DNA from: Gemmata massiliana
GTDB lineage: Bacteria > Planctomycetota > Planctomycetia > Gemmatales > Gemmataceae
Assembly: GCF_901538265.1 (NCBI RefSeq)
Contig: NZ_LR593886.1
Span: 6,531,738-6,595,737, forward strand
Length of the DNA: 64,000 nt
Reading direction: 5' to 3'
Positions 1 to 9,806 of the stretch are shown here, piece by piece. The notes under the pieces are model-generated. The model was not told where the DNA came from. It searched no databases and saw nothing but the letters and a program-made list of their open reading frames with translations. A program made the translations under genes and the position numbers. Positions within the stretch are counted from its first letter, which is position 1. The number at the start of each line of letters is the position of its first letter.

Positions 1-474
1 GGGGTAGTTGGAGATGGCGACGGGCGTCTTCGTACCGGTCATCACCAAAAACTGCCGGTTGGTGTTCAGAGGGGCCACGGTGTCCGACGGGCACATGTAC
101 ACGGAAAGCGGGGTCTGAAAGAGCGCGAGGTTGCTCTGGAACGCCGCCTGAAACGTGCGAGTGGTCGGGCTCAGTTGGTTGTAGAGGTTCTGTTGTTCCA
201 GGTACGGGAGCACCCAAACGCTCCAGCCCCAGTACCCCGTTGAAGAGTTGCCCGTCGTCTTCCAACCGGCCGGGAAGCCGTTCGCCGCGTCGTGGTGGGC
301 GTGGAGCGCCAGCCCGAGCTGTTTGAGGTTGTTGGAACATTTCATGCGTGCGGCCGCTTCGCGGACCTTCTGAACCGCGGGTAGCAGCAGGCCGATCAGA
401 ATCGCAATAATCGCAATAACTACTAACAGTTCGATCAGCGTAAACGCCGAGCGACGACGTTTGGGAAAGGACAT
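1..474 (-). CDS. DUF1559 pilin-like secreted protein (3' part outside window)
   Basis: Only the first 158 codons are present; the frame is open to base 1, so the C-terminus lies outside. After a short basic leader (MSFPKRRRS) comes the type IV pilin/pseudopilin methylation motif [10 protein letters not shown], with Phe at the likely cleavage point, a roughly 20-residue hydrophobic helix, and then the DUF1559 hallmark [17 protein letters not shown] Pro/Tyr-rich stretch ([12 protein letters not shown]) and a YMCPSD motif, also typical of the family, follow. DUF1559 proteins are greatly expanded in planctomycetes and are thought to be exported and processed by a prepilin-peptidase-like route; their role is unknown. 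The ATG at 474 puts the leader at normal length. The gene is divergent from the large plus-strand gene starting at 760, and the 285 bp between them must hold both promoters. Confidence 0.9.
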   Translation of the reverse strand, partial: MSFPKRRRSAFTLIELLVVIAIIAILIGLLLPAVQKVREAAARMKCSNNLKQLGLALHAHHDAANGFPAGWKTTGNSSTGYWGWSVWVLPYLEQQNLYNQLSPTTRTFQAAFQSNLALFQTPLSVYMCPSDTVAPLNTNRQFLVMTGTKTPVAISNYP

Positions 475-759
475 CTGCTCGCACTCCGAGTTGTGTCCCC
501 GCGTAGGGAGAGGAACGACCTGCCTCCAAATGATGGCCGTAAATTGGACGTATGAACGCAACTTCCGGACCGGATCGCGGAGAACTGTTGATGCTACCAG
601 CGCCGAAAGTAGCCGTAAAGCTCTTATGAGAAAAGTCACGACAGAAATCATCGTCCTTCTCATTTTTGGAACGGGCGCGATTTTCAGCAGTGCTCTAAGG
701 TGGCGGCCACCGTCCGCGTCGCGTACTTCTACTGGACACATCGCCCGCGGGAGGAACAA

Positions 760-3700
760 ATGAACCGACACAACGCGCCGTGGTCCCTTCCCGCTCTCCT
801 GCTCGGCGCGCTGTTGCTCGTGGGCACCGACCGCCCCGCGGCCGCAATCGAGAATTGGGCCGACCCCAAGCTCCCGGTGAGCGACGGTTTGGAGTTATGG
901 CTCGATGCGGGCCGCGCCAACGGCGAGAAGCTGGTCCCACACGACGGCAAACTCGACACGTGGTACGACGCTTCCGGCAAGGGGCGCCACCTCAAGCAGC
1001 CGAAGGAAGACGCGCGGCCGACGCGGTTGCCCGCGGGCGCCTCCGCGGTCGTGCGGTTCGACGGCCTCGACGACCACATGCGAGCCGTGAAGCAGGCTCT
1101 CGAACTCAAGGAATTCACGATATTCGTCGTCGCAGCGCCGCGGCAAAACCCGGGCGAGTTTCGCGCGGCGCTGGCGTTCAACGCGGCCGGCGGGCGCGAC
1201 TTCGAGACCGGCCTGACGCTCGACCAGGGGCCGGGCGCCACCAAGAGTTTCAACGCGCTCAACGTCGAGGGCCGCGGGTTCGGCACCTGGCAGAATCTGC
1301 TCAAGGGCGATCACCCACTGGGCGAACTCCGCGCCCTGGAGGTCACCGGCGACGCGAAGGCGGTCCGGCTGACCGTGGACAACAAACCCGCTGGCGAGCG
1401 AGCCCGCGACGGCAAGCCGGTCAGCCTGGACGAGATCACGCTCGGCGCGCGGTACTACACGCTCGGGGCCGGCGCGCAGCAGGTTCGGGGCTTCGGCCGC
1501 TGGGACGTCGCCGAGGTTCTCGTGTACAACCGCGCGCTCCCGGTCGACGACGCCAAGAAAGTGCGCGCGTACCTCGACGCGAAGTACGCGAACCTGCGCC
1601 AGAGCCTCCCGCCCGACACCGACGGCGCGCCGCTCGTTGTGGTGAAAGATCCGCCCGCGGTGCAAACGCTGGTGCCGGGGTTCACCGCGCGCGAGCTGCC
1701 GCTCGATCTCACCAACATCAACAACGTCCTCTACCGGCCCGACGGCACGCTACTGGCGCTGGCGTACAACGGCGTCGTCTGGCGGCTCCGCGACACCGAC
1801 GGCGACGGCCTCGAGGATAAGGCGGAGGTGTTCTGGGACAGTAAGGGGACGCTTCGGTCGCCGATCGGGATGGACCTCACGCCGCCCGGGTACAAACACG
1901 GCGACGGCGTGTTCGTCGTCGCCAAGACGCGGTGCGCGCTGATCGTGGACACCGACGGGGACGGGAAGGCCGACAAGGAGATCGTCATCGCCGACGGGTG
2001 GAAGGAGAGCTTCCACGCGGTGGACGGCCTCGGGGTCGCGTTCGACACGCGCGACGGCAGCGTGTACTATGGGCGCGGGACGTACAACTTCGCCGATCCC
2101 TTGCTGAAGGACAAGGACGGGAAGCCGCAATACAAGATCACCGACGAGGCCGGGGCGATCGTCCGCGTCGCGCCGGACTTCAAAACGCGCGAGGTCGTCG
2201 CAACCGGCATCCGGTTCCCCGTCGGGTTGCGGTTCAATAAAGCGGGCGACCTGTTCTGCACCGACCAGGAAGGCGCCACGTGGGTTCCCGACGGCAACCC
2301 GTTCGACGAACTGCTACACATCGACCTGAAGAAAGTGCGGCACTACGGGTTCCCGCCGCGGCACCCGAAGCACCTGCCCGACGTGATCGACGAGCCGAGT
2401 ACGTTCGACTACGGCCCGCAGCACCAATCGACCTGCGGGTTCTGCTTCAACGAGCCGGTGAAAGACGGTGGCCCGGTCTTCGGGCCGAAGAGTTGGGCGG
2501 GCGATGCGATCGTAACGGGTGAGTCGCGCGGCAAGCTGTACCGCACGCAGTTAGTGAAGACTCCGGCGGGCTACGTCGCGAAGAACCAGCTCCTCGCGTG
2601 TTTGCAAATGCTCACGATCGACTGCTGCGTGAGCCCCGACGGGGCACTGGTGGTGGCGTGTCACAGCGGCGGGCCGGGTTGGGGCAGCGGGCCGACCGGC
2701 AAGGGCAAACTCTACAAGATCACCTACACCGACAAGGAGCACCCGCAGCCGGTGCTGGTGTACCCCGCGGGGGCGCGCGAGGTGCGCGTCGAGTTCGACC
2801 GGCCCGTTGACCCGCAGTTGCTCCGCGACGTTCTCGCGCAATCGAAACTCACGGCCGGGAAGTTCGTCCGCGCCGGCGACCGCTTTGAAGCGCTCTGGCC
2901 CGGCTACGCGGCGGTGCAGGCGCAGAAGCTCACCCCGCGGTTCGACGTGAAGATTCACTCCGCGCAACTGACGCCCGACCGCCGCACGCTGGTGCTCGCG
3001 ACCGATCCCCTTCGCGCCGCGGTCCACTACGCCCTCACGCTGCCCGGCATGGGGCGCCCGCCGGCGCCCGCGAAGGGCGTCGTCACCCAGCACGCACAAA
3101 TCGACCTCGACTTCGATCTCAGCGGGGTCGAAGCGACGTGGGCCGATAAGGACGGTAAGGCGGTGTGGGCCGGGTGGCTGCCGTCACTCGACCTCGCGGT
3201 GGCCCGCAGGTTCACTGAGGGGAGCGCGACCCACGACGCGCTGTGGGCCGCGATGAAGGTACGGGGCGCCGCGGGCAAGCTCACGCTGAAGACGCAACTC
3301 AACCTCACCGACATGCTGCGGCCCGCGGTGCAGCCCGGTTCGACGCTCGACCACGAGTTCCCGCCCGAAACGGTATCGCTCGCCTACGAGACCCACGCCG
3401 AGGCCGAACTCACCGCACCTGCCGCGACCCGGCAGCAATCACAGCGCAACGGCGGGATCACGAAAGGAACAATTGGGTTCGCGCCCAAGCGCGGGCGGAC
3501 CGCCCCGTTCGAGGTCGCGCTCGCGAACAACGCGAATCTCAACGACTTCCCCTTTTCGCTGACGTGGTCCACCGCCGAGGACGCGCGTGCGCGGCCGTTC
3601 CAACTCCACCGCGCGCTCGTGCCCTGGGCGGACGCCACGGCCGACGCCGGCAAGCCGGTCGAACTGCCGCGGCCGAAGGAACTCGACGGCGGGAGCTGGG

Positions 3701-4890
3701 CGCGGGGGCGCAAGGTCTTCTTCGGCGAAACGGCCGGGTGCGCGAAGTGCCATACCGTGAGTTCGCAGGGCGGCGACATCGGCCCGGACCTGACGAACCT
3801 CATCCACCGCGACTACCCGTCCGTGGTGCGAGACATCACGCAGCCGAGTTTTGCCATTAACCCGGACCACGTCGCATACGTCGTGCGCCTGACCGACGAC
3901 CGCACCGTCACCGGCGTCGTCCGCACGATCGAGGGCAAGCTGCACATCGGCGACAAGGACGGGAAGACGACGGTCGTTGACAAGAAGGACGTGGCCGAGG
4001 TGCGGGCGTCGCCGATCTCCGTCATGCCCGACGACCTGCTGAAGAAGCTCACGCCCGAGCAGACGAAGGATTTGCTCACGTTCCTGCTGACGCCCGGTCC
4101 GTCGATGCCGCGGGACTACACCGGTGACGAAAAGCGCCCGAAACCGCGAACCCGCGCCGAGGTGAACGCGGTTCTCGCCGGCGCGCCGAACCCGCCCGAA
4201 AAGACGCGGAAGGTTCGCGTGGTGCTCGTGGCGGGCGCGAAGGACCACGGCCCCGGCGAGCACGACTACCCCGCGTGGCTGAAGGCGTGGGGCGAGTTGC
4301 TCGCGGCCGCCGACAACATCGAAGTCGTCACCGCAACGGACTGGCCCGCCAAGGACGAGTTCCAAAAGGCCGACGCGATGGTCTTCTACCAGTACGGTGA
4401 CTGGGACGCGAAGCGCGCCGCCGACATCGACGCCTTCCTTGAACGCGGCGGCGGACTGACGTACATCCACTGGGCCGTGGCCGGCCGCAAGGACTCCGAC
4501 GAGTTCGCCAAGCGGATCGGGCTGGCCGCGAAACTCATCAAGTTCCGCCACGGCGCGCTCGACCTCGACTTCTCCAGCGCGAAGCACCCGGTCACGCGCA
4601 ACCTCGGCAAGCTGAAACTGGTGGACGAGAGCTACTGGAAGATGACCGGCGAGTTGCCAAAGGGCCGCGTGCTCGGCTGGGGCAAAGAAGACAACGAGCC
4701 GCAGCCGCTGTTTTGGAGCCTGGAGCGCGGTAAGGGCCGCGTGTTCGTGTCGATCCCGGGGCACTTCTCTTGGTCCTTCGACGACCCACTGTTCCGCGCC
4801 TTGCTGCTGCGCGGGATCGCGTGGACCGCGAAGGAACCTGTGGACCGGTTCAACGATCTGGTGTGGCCCGGCGCCGACATCGCGAAGTGA
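760..4890 (+). CDS. Secreted LamG / propeller / PVC cytochrome c / ThuA multidomain protein
   Basis: This 1376-aa protein starts at the ATG at 760, preceded by GGGAGGA and followed by a clear signal peptide ([10 protein letters not shown]...AAA). An in-frame ATG 20 codons upstream lacks these features. Residues about 30-250 resemble a concanavalin-like LamG domain ([18 protein letters not shown]). Residues about 300-660 form the PVC membrane-bound dehydrogenase-type propeller with DTDGDG loops. A single c-type haem site (C994-A-K-C997-H998) lies in a PVC-type cytochrome domain ([10 protein letters not shown]). Residues about 1150-1360 are a ThuA-like, glutamine-amidotransferase-fold domain ([20 protein letters not shown]). 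From family knowledge such proteins are periplasmic and associated with sugar or glycan oxidation; the substrate cannot be read from sequence. The next gene follows after 21 bp on the same strand and is probably co-transcribed. Confidence 0.9.
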   Translation: MNRHNAPWSLPALLLGALLLVGTDRPAAAIENWADPKLPVSDGLELWLDAGRANGEKLVPHDGKLDTWYDASGKGRHLKQPKEDARPTRLPAGASAVVRFDGLDDHMRAVKQALELKEFTIFVVAAPRQNPGEFRAALAFNAAGGRDFETGLTLDQGPGATKSFNALNVEGRGFGTWQNLLKGDHPLGELRALEVTGDAKAVRLTVDNKPAGERARDGKPVSLDEITLGARYYTLGAGAQQVRGFGRWDVAEVLVYNRALPVDDAKKVRAYLDAKYANLRQSLPPDTDGAPLVVVKDPPAVQTLVPGFTARELPLDLTNINNVLYRPDGTLLALAYNGVVWRLRDTDGDGLEDKAEVFWDSKGTLRSPIGMDLTPPGYKHGDGVFVVAKTRCALIVDTDGDGKADKEIVIADGWKESFHAVDGLGVAFDTRDGSVYYGRGTYNFADPLLKDKDGKPQYKITDEAGAIVRVAPDFKTREVVATGIRFPVGLRFNKAGDLFCTDQEGATWVPDGNPFDELLHIDLKKVRHYGFPPRHPKHLPDVIDEPSTFDYGPQHQSTCGFCFNEPVKDGGPVFGPKSWAGDAIVTGESRGKLYRTQLVKTPAGYVAKNQLLACLQMLTIDCCVSPDGALVVACHSGGPGWGSGPTGKGKLYKITYTDKEHPQPVLVYPAGAREVRVEFDRPVDPQLLRDVLAQSKLTAGKFVRAGDRFEALWPGYAAVQAQKLTPRFDVKIHSAQLTPDRRTLVLATDPLRAAVHYALTLPGMGRPPAPAKGVVTQHAQIDLDFDLSGVEATWADKDGKAVWAGWLPSLDLAVARRFTEGSATHDALWAAMKVRGAAGKLTLKTQLNLTDMLRPAVQPGSTLDHEFPPETVSLAYETHAEAELTAPAATRQQSQRNGGITKGTIGFAPKRGRTAPFEVALANNANLNDFPFSLTWSTAEDARARPFQLHRALVPWADATADAGKPVELPRPKELDGGSWARGRKVFFGETAGCAKCHTVSSQGGDIGPDLTNLIHRDYPSVVRDITQPSFAINPDHVAYVVRLTDDRTVTGVVRTIEGKLHIGDKDGKTTVVDKKDVAEVRASPISVMPDDLLKKLTPEQTKDLLTFLLTPGPSMPRDYTGDEKRPKPRTRAEVNAVLAGAPNPPEKTRKVRVVLVAGAKDHGPGEHDYPAWLKAWGELLAAADNIEVVTATDWPAKDEFQKADAMVFYQYGDWDAKRAADIDAFLERGGGLTYIHWAVAGRKDSDEFAKRIGLAAKLIKFRHGALDLDFSSAKHPVTRNLGKLKLVDESYWKMTGELPKGRVLGWGKEDNEPQPLFWSLERGKGRVFVSIPGHFSWSFDDPLFRALLLRGIAWTAKEPVDRFNDLVWPGADIAK

Positions 4891-4911
4891 CCCGCGTAAC
4901 CGGAGAACGTA

Positions 4912-6426
4912 GTGACCCTCTCCCCGATTCGGTGCGGCGCGTCGTGCGCCGGATTAATGGCCCTCGTACTACTGGGCGCGGGCCGGGCGGCCGAGCCCGC
5001 AAAGACCGAGTACGCCGAGATCCGCGTGATCGACGCCGCGACCGGTCGCGGCGTCCCGCTCGTGGAACTGGGAACGATCAACCACCTGCGGTTCGTTACC
5101 GACAACGCGGGGCGGGTCGCGTTCCACGAACCGGGGCTGATGGACCGCGAGGTGTTCTTCACCGTTCGTAGCCACGGCTACGAGGTGAAGAAGGACGGTT
5201 TCGGGTACGCCGGCCTCAAGGTAACGCCGCGCGCGGGCCGGGTCGCGGAGATCAAGATCACGCGGAAGAACGTCGCGGAGCGGTTGTGCCGGCTCACCGG
5301 CGAGGGCCTCTACCGCGACACAATCTTGCTCGGCCACAAGGTGCCGCGCCCGGAGTCGGCGCACCCCGGCAACGTGGCCGGGCAGGACTCGGTTCAGGCC
5401 GCGGTGTACCGGAACAAGGTGTACTGGTTCTGGGGCGACACGTCGCGGATGGAGTACCCGTTGGGGCTGTTCCGCACCGCGGGCGCGACCTCGCCGGTCC
5501 CCGATCCGAAGAGGGCCGACTCGGACCCAGCCGCGGGCATCGCTTACGACTACTTCACCGATCCCAAAACGGGCTTCGCCCGCGCGATGATGCCACTCGC
5601 CGAGCGGCCGGAAGGGGTGATCTGGGTCTTCGGCGTGGTCGTGGTGCCCGACGAGAAGGGGGCCGAAAAACTGATCGGGCACTACTCGCGGCGCAAGGGG
5701 CTCGTCGGCGAGCTGGAGCATGGCGTCGCGGTCTTCGACGACGACAAAGCCGTGTTCGAGTCGGCCAAGCAGTTTCCCATGAAGGAGACGTGGCGGCGCC
5801 CGAGCGGGCACCCGATCGTTCACGAGGAGGGCGGAACGAAGTGGCTGCTGTTCGGCAGCCCGACACCGAACGTTCGGGTGCCCGCGACGCTCCGGGACGT
5901 GCTCGATCCCGAAAAGTACGAGGCGTTCACCTGCGCAAAGGCCGGCGCCGACGGGAAGGCACCCGAGCCGGACCTGGACGCGGACGGCAAACCCGCGTGG
6001 CGGTGGCAAAAGGCGCTGCCGCCGACCGACTCGAAGACCGAACAGGGGTGGGTGAAGGCCGGCAAACTGAAGCCCGAACACGCTCGGTTCTGTCCCGCGG
6101 ACGCCGACGCGCCGGCGGACCGCGTCGTTCTGCACAGCGGGAGCGTGCGGTGGAACGAGTACCGTAAGGCGTGGGTGCTGGTCGCCGGACAGATCGGCGG
6201 GAAATCGTCGCTACTGGGCGAGGTGTGGTACTCCGAGGCCGCGCGACCGACCGGTCCGTTCGCGAGGGCCGTTAAGGTGGCAACGCACGACAAGATGACG
6301 TTCTACAACGTGTGCCACCACGCGGTCCTCGACCGCGACGGCGGCCGCACGATCCACTTCGAGGGGACGTACACCAGCGACTTCTCCGGCAACCCGGACA
6401 AGACCCCGCGGTACGACTACAACTAG
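4912..6426 (+). CDS. Secreted beta-propeller glycosidase-like protein, truncated by amber codon
   Basis: A 504-aa product starts at GTG 4912 behind GGAGAAC. The N-terminus is a signal peptide (ALVLLGAGRAA). Residues about 25-105 look like a carboxypeptidase-regulatory/transthyretin-like sandwich (EIRVIDAATGRGVPLVEL). The remainder has repeated Trp/Gly-rich strands (VYWFWGDTSRMEYPLGLF, WVFGVVVVPD, WLLFGSP, VRWNEYRKAWVLVAGQ) like a five-bladed GH43/DUF4185-type propeller. The frame ends at TAG 6424 right after TPRYDYN, but the same frame continues beyond it with 18 sensible residues (VLYRLDLDAAQLVKARSK) to TAG 6481. That suggests a CAG-to-TAG nonsense change in an originally slightly longer protein. 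It lies 21 bp behind the ThuA fusion gene and probably shares its transcript. Substrate and catalytic residues were not identified. Confidence 0.75.
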   Translation: MTLSPIRCGASCAGLMALVLLGAGRAAEPAKTEYAEIRVIDAATGRGVPLVELGTINHLRFVTDNAGRVAFHEPGLMDREVFFTVRSHGYEVKKDGFGYAGLKVTPRAGRVAEIKITRKNVAERLCRLTGEGLYRDTILLGHKVPRPESAHPGNVAGQDSVQAAVYRNKVYWFWGDTSRMEYPLGLFRTAGATSPVPDPKRADSDPAAGIAYDYFTDPKTGFARAMMPLAERPEGVIWVFGVVVVPDEKGAEKLIGHYSRRKGLVGELEHGVAVFDDDKAVFESAKQFPMKETWRRPSGHPIVHEEGGTKWLLFGSPTPNVRVPATLRDVLDPEKYEAFTCAKAGADGKAPEPDLDADGKPAWRWQKALPPTDSKTEQGWVKAGKLKPEHARFCPADADAPADRVVLHSGSVRWNEYRKAWVLVAGQIGGKSSLLGEVWYSEAARPTGPFARAVKVATHDKMTFYNVCHHAVLDRDGGRTIHFEGTYTSDFSGNPDKTPRYDYN

Positions 6427-6483
6427 GTGCTCTACCGGCTCGACCTCGACGCCGCGCAACTCGTGAAGGCGCGCTCAAAGTAG
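6424..6483 (+). other. In-frame continuation after amber stop of the propeller gene
   Basis: Reading on from TAG 6424 in frame gives 18 residues (VLYRLDLDAAQLVKARSK) before TAG 6481. The tail has the charged and hydrophobic pattern of a real C-terminal strand and replaces a likely Q codon by TAG. It would be translated only with readthrough or if the stop is a sequencing error. Confidence 0.5.
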
Positions 6484-6563
6484 TCTAGACCGGCGAAGTC
6501 GCGCGACGGCACGGCGCTGCCGGTTATCGGAGAGCCGCACGAGCGACGCGCAGCCACCGGGCT

Positions 6564-6613
6564 TGCACCGAGCGCCGGATCAGTCATGCTGGGGCGGCTC
6601 ACGAGGGTGCCCG
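6564..6613 (+). repeat. Upstream block shared with the MTEAEW gene at 45299
   Basis: The 50 bp before this gene resemble the 52 bp before the gene at 45299: TGCACCG-GCGC, CATGCTGG-GG and CGAGGG-GCCCG occur in the same order and abut the same ATGACCGAAGCGGA start. A shared leader outside the coding part suggests duplication of gene plus promoter/leader. Confidence 0.55.
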
Positions 6614-7267
6614 ATGACCGAAGCGGAATGGCTGGTGTGTTTCGACCCACGGCGAATGCTGAAATTGTTACGTGGTCGGGCTAGCGACCGCAAAATACGC
6701 CTGTTCGCGTGCGCGTGTTGTCGCCGGATTTGGAATTCTCTCCGCTCAGCGCATCGGCGAGCCGTCGAGGTATCCGAGAAGTACGCGGATGGGATGGGAG
6801 GCGGAGACGAACTGGATCGGGCGATCAAAAAAGCAACCGCAATTGAAGAGTATTATGCACACGCTAACATGGCGGCGCGTTGGACAACAGACAGGAAAAG
6901 ATTGGTCAATGAGCGTGCGCCATTTGAGGTTGTGAAAGAAATCGCATTTCGCGCGGCAAAAACGACATCATCGGTGACCTGGAAACAGGCTCGCCAAAGC
7001 GAATTGGGTGTGCAAGCTCAACTCCTGCGCTGCTTGATCCAGAACCCGTTCCGCCCCGTGATCTTCTCCCCCTCGTGGCGCACTTCTATCGCGGTCGCAC
7101 TCGCGTCACAGATGTACGAATCGCGTGAGTTCGGCGCCATGCCGATCCTGGCCGACGCGCTCCAGGACGCCGGGTGCGACAGCGCCGAGGTGCTCGACCA
7201 CTGCCGGGGCGAGGGGCCGCACGTGCGCGGGTGCTGGGTCGTGGACCTGGCGCTCGGGAAGGAATAG
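6614..7267 (+). CDS. MTEAEW-family uncharacterised protein, copy 1
   Basis: A 217-aa protein I cannot assign to a named family. ATG 6614 is chosen because MTEAEW is shared with the copies at 45299 and 48227. The N-terminal half has LLRGRASDRKIRLFACACCR with a Cys-rich CACCR motif, followed by an acidic/basic helical stretch (RRAVEVSEKYADG). The last ~74 residues (NPFRPV, FSPSW, ASQMYESREFGAMPILADAL, GPHVRGCWVVD, LGKE) are almost identical to the other two copies. The interior (about 6680-7020) is noticeably richer in A/T than the flanks. There is no signal peptide or membrane helix, so the protein is probably cytoplasmic. Two Cys and several His in the conserved tail could bind metal, but that is inference only. 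Confidence 0.75.
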   Translation: MTEAEWLVCFDPRRMLKLLRGRASDRKIRLFACACCRRIWNSLRSAHRRAVEVSEKYADGMGGGDELDRAIKKATAIEEYYAHANMAARWTTDRKRLVNERAPFEVVKEIAFRAAKTTSSVTWKQARQSELGVQAQLLRCLIQNPFRPVIFSPSWRTSIAVALASQMYESREFGAMPILADALQDAGCDSAEVLDHCRGEGPHVRGCWVVDLALGKE

Positions 7268-7324
7268 CAAAAGAGCGGTAGGGGTACGCTGAGCCTGGCA
7301 CTCGTCACTCAGAGGAAAGCTGAG

Positions 7325-7672
7325 ATGGAGATGCAGGCGGCAATAGACTCGATCCGTGCCGTTTGGTCCGACTGCCACGTCTGTCAGGTGACCCGTGAGT
7401 TCTTGGCGAAATGCGAATGGAAGTTGGAAGTCGGAGAGGGCTGGATCGAGGTGCCGGCAGATGCCGAATTGTTAGTCTACAGTGCCGCGGTAATTGTGTC
7501 GGATCACGGTTTCGGCGACCACATCGAGGCGATCGTGTACCTCGGCGTCCAGCGCGTGCCTCCCACGCTGTTCCCGGTACACGGCGTGCTGCGGTTGTAT
7601 CTGAATCCCGCGGGCCAGATGGTCACGGAAGACAGGTATTCTTTGGCAGAATGGGTGAGCAACCGTGCCTAA
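7325..7672 (+). CDS. Small uncharacterised protein
   Basis: A 115-aa frame starts at ATG 7325 with AGAGGAAAG upstream, 57 bp after the MTEAEW gene on the same strand. The protein (MEMQAAIDSIRAVW...LAEWVSNRA) has no signal peptide or membrane segment. It shows alternating hydrophobic strands (WIEVPADAELLVYSAAVIVSDHG, GVLRLYLNPAGQ) suggesting a small alpha/beta fold. A HVC and several Trp are visible but there is no recognisable catalytic motif. It may be a partner of the preceding gene, though only position supports that. Confidence 0.55.
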   Translation: MEMQAAIDSIRAVWSDCHVCQVTREFLAKCEWKLEVGEGWIEVPADAELLVYSAAVIVSDHGFGDHIEAIVYLGVQRVPPTLFPVHGVLRLYLNPAGQMVTEDRYSLAEWVSNRA

Positions 7673-7846
7673 CCCGGCGCGGCACCCTCCCGCCAGAATG
7701 ATTGGATCATCCCGCGCTGAGTCGAGCCACGCGGGAAACGCTGGCAGCGGAGATCGTCCGAGGTTGGCGGGCGGCCGAGCAAGAGTAAGCCGGATCAGGC
7801 GCGTCCCCTGCCCCGGCCACTTGGCACAGCCCACATCCCCATTTCA

Positions 7847-7861
7847 GGCGCGTTCCGCGCC
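7847..7861. terminator. Short GC hairpin between convergent genes
   Basis: GGCGCG-TTC-CGCGCC is a perfect 6-bp stem with a 3-base loop, three bases from the stop of the minus-strand lipoprotein gene and in the convergent gap. There is no T-run, so its function is uncertain. Confidence 0.3.
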
Positions 7862-7864
7862 GTG

Positions 7865-9526
7865 TTAGCGGCTCTTAAATGGTGTGCCGCTGACGAGCGC
7901 CGGGATCGAGTAGCCAATACGGTCCGCATAGTGCAACAGGTTCGGGTACTCACCACTGGACGGTGTGAGCATCTTCGCGATCTCATCGGTCGGGTAGTCC
8001 GACTTGTAAAAAACGACCTTGCCGTCCCCGAACACCGCGTGGAACCCGTCCGGGAACACCCCGCCGAGTGGCGGCGCCTTCACCACTGGTGTGTTGCGGC
8101 TCCTATCGTACACAATCACTTGACGGCTCGGGAACGCACCATTGTGCGGTCCGCCCGGTGGAAGCGCCACCGGGAGTTCCTCGGGCTTCGTCCACGGGAC
8201 CGCGTCGCGCCCCTCGGTGATTAGAACCGTGTTCTCCGTACCGTCCCAGATGTCGCCGACGGCGCGCCCGCGGATCGCCTGACCGGGGGCCACCTTCGGG
8301 GGCGGCTGTGGGCCGTCCTGGTCCGCCCACACGATGCCGGCCGTGCCCTGCGTGGTTCGGGCGAACGTGTGCCCCTTGGGGGCGTTCGCACCGGGGGCTT
8401 CAAACACCTTGGGCATCTTCTCCAGCAGTGCCTTGTTCGCGTCGCTGTCCCACGGCTCGGTCAACTTGAACTGCTGGTACAGGACTTGTTCACCGATGAA
8501 CGGCAGGATCTGCACGCGCCAGCTCAACCCGACGCTCTTGGCACTCGCGATGCCCGCCGGGAGATACTTGCGCGCGGTGTGAAAATCGAGCATCCCCTTC
8601 AGAAGTGTCTGGTAGTTCGCGACGACCGTTTTGCGGGCCGCGGCGTCCGCGAGCGCGGCCGGAACCTCTTTCGGAAGTTTCGCCCGGAGCGCATCGAGCG
8701 GGTGCAGCATGTCGCTCACGTCGGGCTCGAGCACCTCACCACCGTTCACCGTGAGCAGCGCACGGAGTGTGCCCTCAGCGAGCGTGTCGGGGAAGAAATG
8801 AACGGCCCCGTCCGCCATCAGCCCGTGGAACCCGCCCGGGAACACGCCGCCGAGTTTCGGCACCGGCGTCAGTTTCGCTCCCGGTGGTTTCGCGTATTGG
8901 TCGTCCAGAAACGGTACGTCATCGGGCTTGGTCCACTCGACCGGCTCCGGCGCTTCGGCAACGATGAGCGTGTTGCTCGTACCATCGATGAGATCCGTAT
9001 GTCGGCGTGTCCCAGCCGGAATACCGGGCGACAGGTTGGGCCGCAGGAGCGGCTTCGCTTCCGCAGACGCGAGAACGAACGCCTGCGGGCCGACGAAGGA
9101 CCGCACGTGCGTCTTACCATCGACTACCGTGCTCCCGACCCGCGCGTACACCTTGGGCATCTTGGTGAGCAACTTCTTGTTGTGATCGCTGTCCCACGGC
9201 TCTTCCTGTTTGAACTGGCGGAACAGATCACTTCCTTCTTTTCCCAGGAGCGGGAGTAGCAAGACCCGCCAACTCAGCCCGAGCTGCCCCTTCGGGCCGA
9301 CAATTCCCGCCGGGTACTGCCCGAAGACCGATTCAGCGGCACTAATCGCGGTTCCGATCTGTTTGAGCCGGCTCGCGGCCTCGGCGCGGTCCGCGGCGTG
9401 GGCGTCCTGAACCGGTTGCGCGGCCTCGGGGCCGGATGGCGCCGGCGGTTCGGGCGCCTTCCCACAGCCGAACGGCAGAATCGAACAAACGGCCAGTGCC
9501 CCAAAAATCGAACGCGACCTGATCAC
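7865..9526 (-). CDS. Doubled DUF1559-like lipoprotein
   Basis: A 553-aa protein is read from GTG 9526, which has GGGAGAG six bases upstream; the longer frame to 9598 adds an unlikely leader. Residues 1-21 look like a lipoprotein signal ending ILPFGC, a rather weak lipobox. Two homologous halves follow, each with the DUF1559 C-terminal layout but no pilin helix. The first contains GLSWRVLLLPLLG, EPWDSDHNKKLL, GTSNTLIVAE and LGGVFPGGFHGLMADGAVHFF; the second contains GLSWRVQILPFIG, EPWDSDANKALL, GTENTVLITE and LGGVFPDGFHAVFGDGKVVFY. This is an internal duplication of an exported DUF1559-type domain anchored by lipid instead of a pilin-like helix. Its role is unknown. It is convergent with the gene ending at 7672. 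Confidence 0.85.
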   Translation of the reverse strand: MIRSRSIFGALAVCSILPFGCGKAPEPPAPSGPEAAQPVQDAHAADRAEAASRLKQIGTAISAAESVFGQYPAGIVGPKGQLGLSWRVLLLPLLGKEGSDLFRQFKQEEPWDSDHNKKLLTKMPKVYARVGSTVVDGKTHVRSFVGPQAFVLASAEAKPLLRPNLSPGIPAGTRRHTDLIDGTSNTLIVAEAPEPVEWTKPDDVPFLDDQYAKPPGAKLTPVPKLGGVFPGGFHGLMADGAVHFFPDTLAEGTLRALLTVNGGEVLEPDVSDMLHPLDALRAKLPKEVPAALADAAARKTVVANYQTLLKGMLDFHTARKYLPAGIASAKSVGLSWRVQILPFIGEQVLYQQFKLTEPWDSDANKALLEKMPKVFEAPGANAPKGHTFARTTQGTAGIVWADQDGPQPPPKVAPGQAIRGRAVGDIWDGTENTVLITEGRDAVPWTKPEELPVALPPGGPHNGAFPSRQVIVYDRSRNTPVVKAPPLGGVFPDGFHAVFGDGKVVFYKSDYPTDEIAKMLTPSSGEYPNLLHYADRIGYSIPALVSGTPFKSR

Positions 9527-9806
9527 TGCGAACTCTCCCGGGTAGTGAGTCGGGCCATGACACCACACCGCGCGGTCACCGCCAAGTGAATTTCTCATAC
9601 TGCCGCCACGAACGCCGCGAAGGAACGAGCGCCCGAGTGATCCTGAAATGCTCTGACCCGCCCCCCCTTCCCGGCCCGCCGGTCAGCCCCCGCGCGGCTC
9701 TGTGGCCAAGCGCTGTTCGACCCGGCAGAAGAACAAAGGGGGCAGAATTTTCGTTCCCGAGTGAGTCGACCGGGGCATTATCCTGTACTTAGCTCCGGAG
9801 ACCTTC

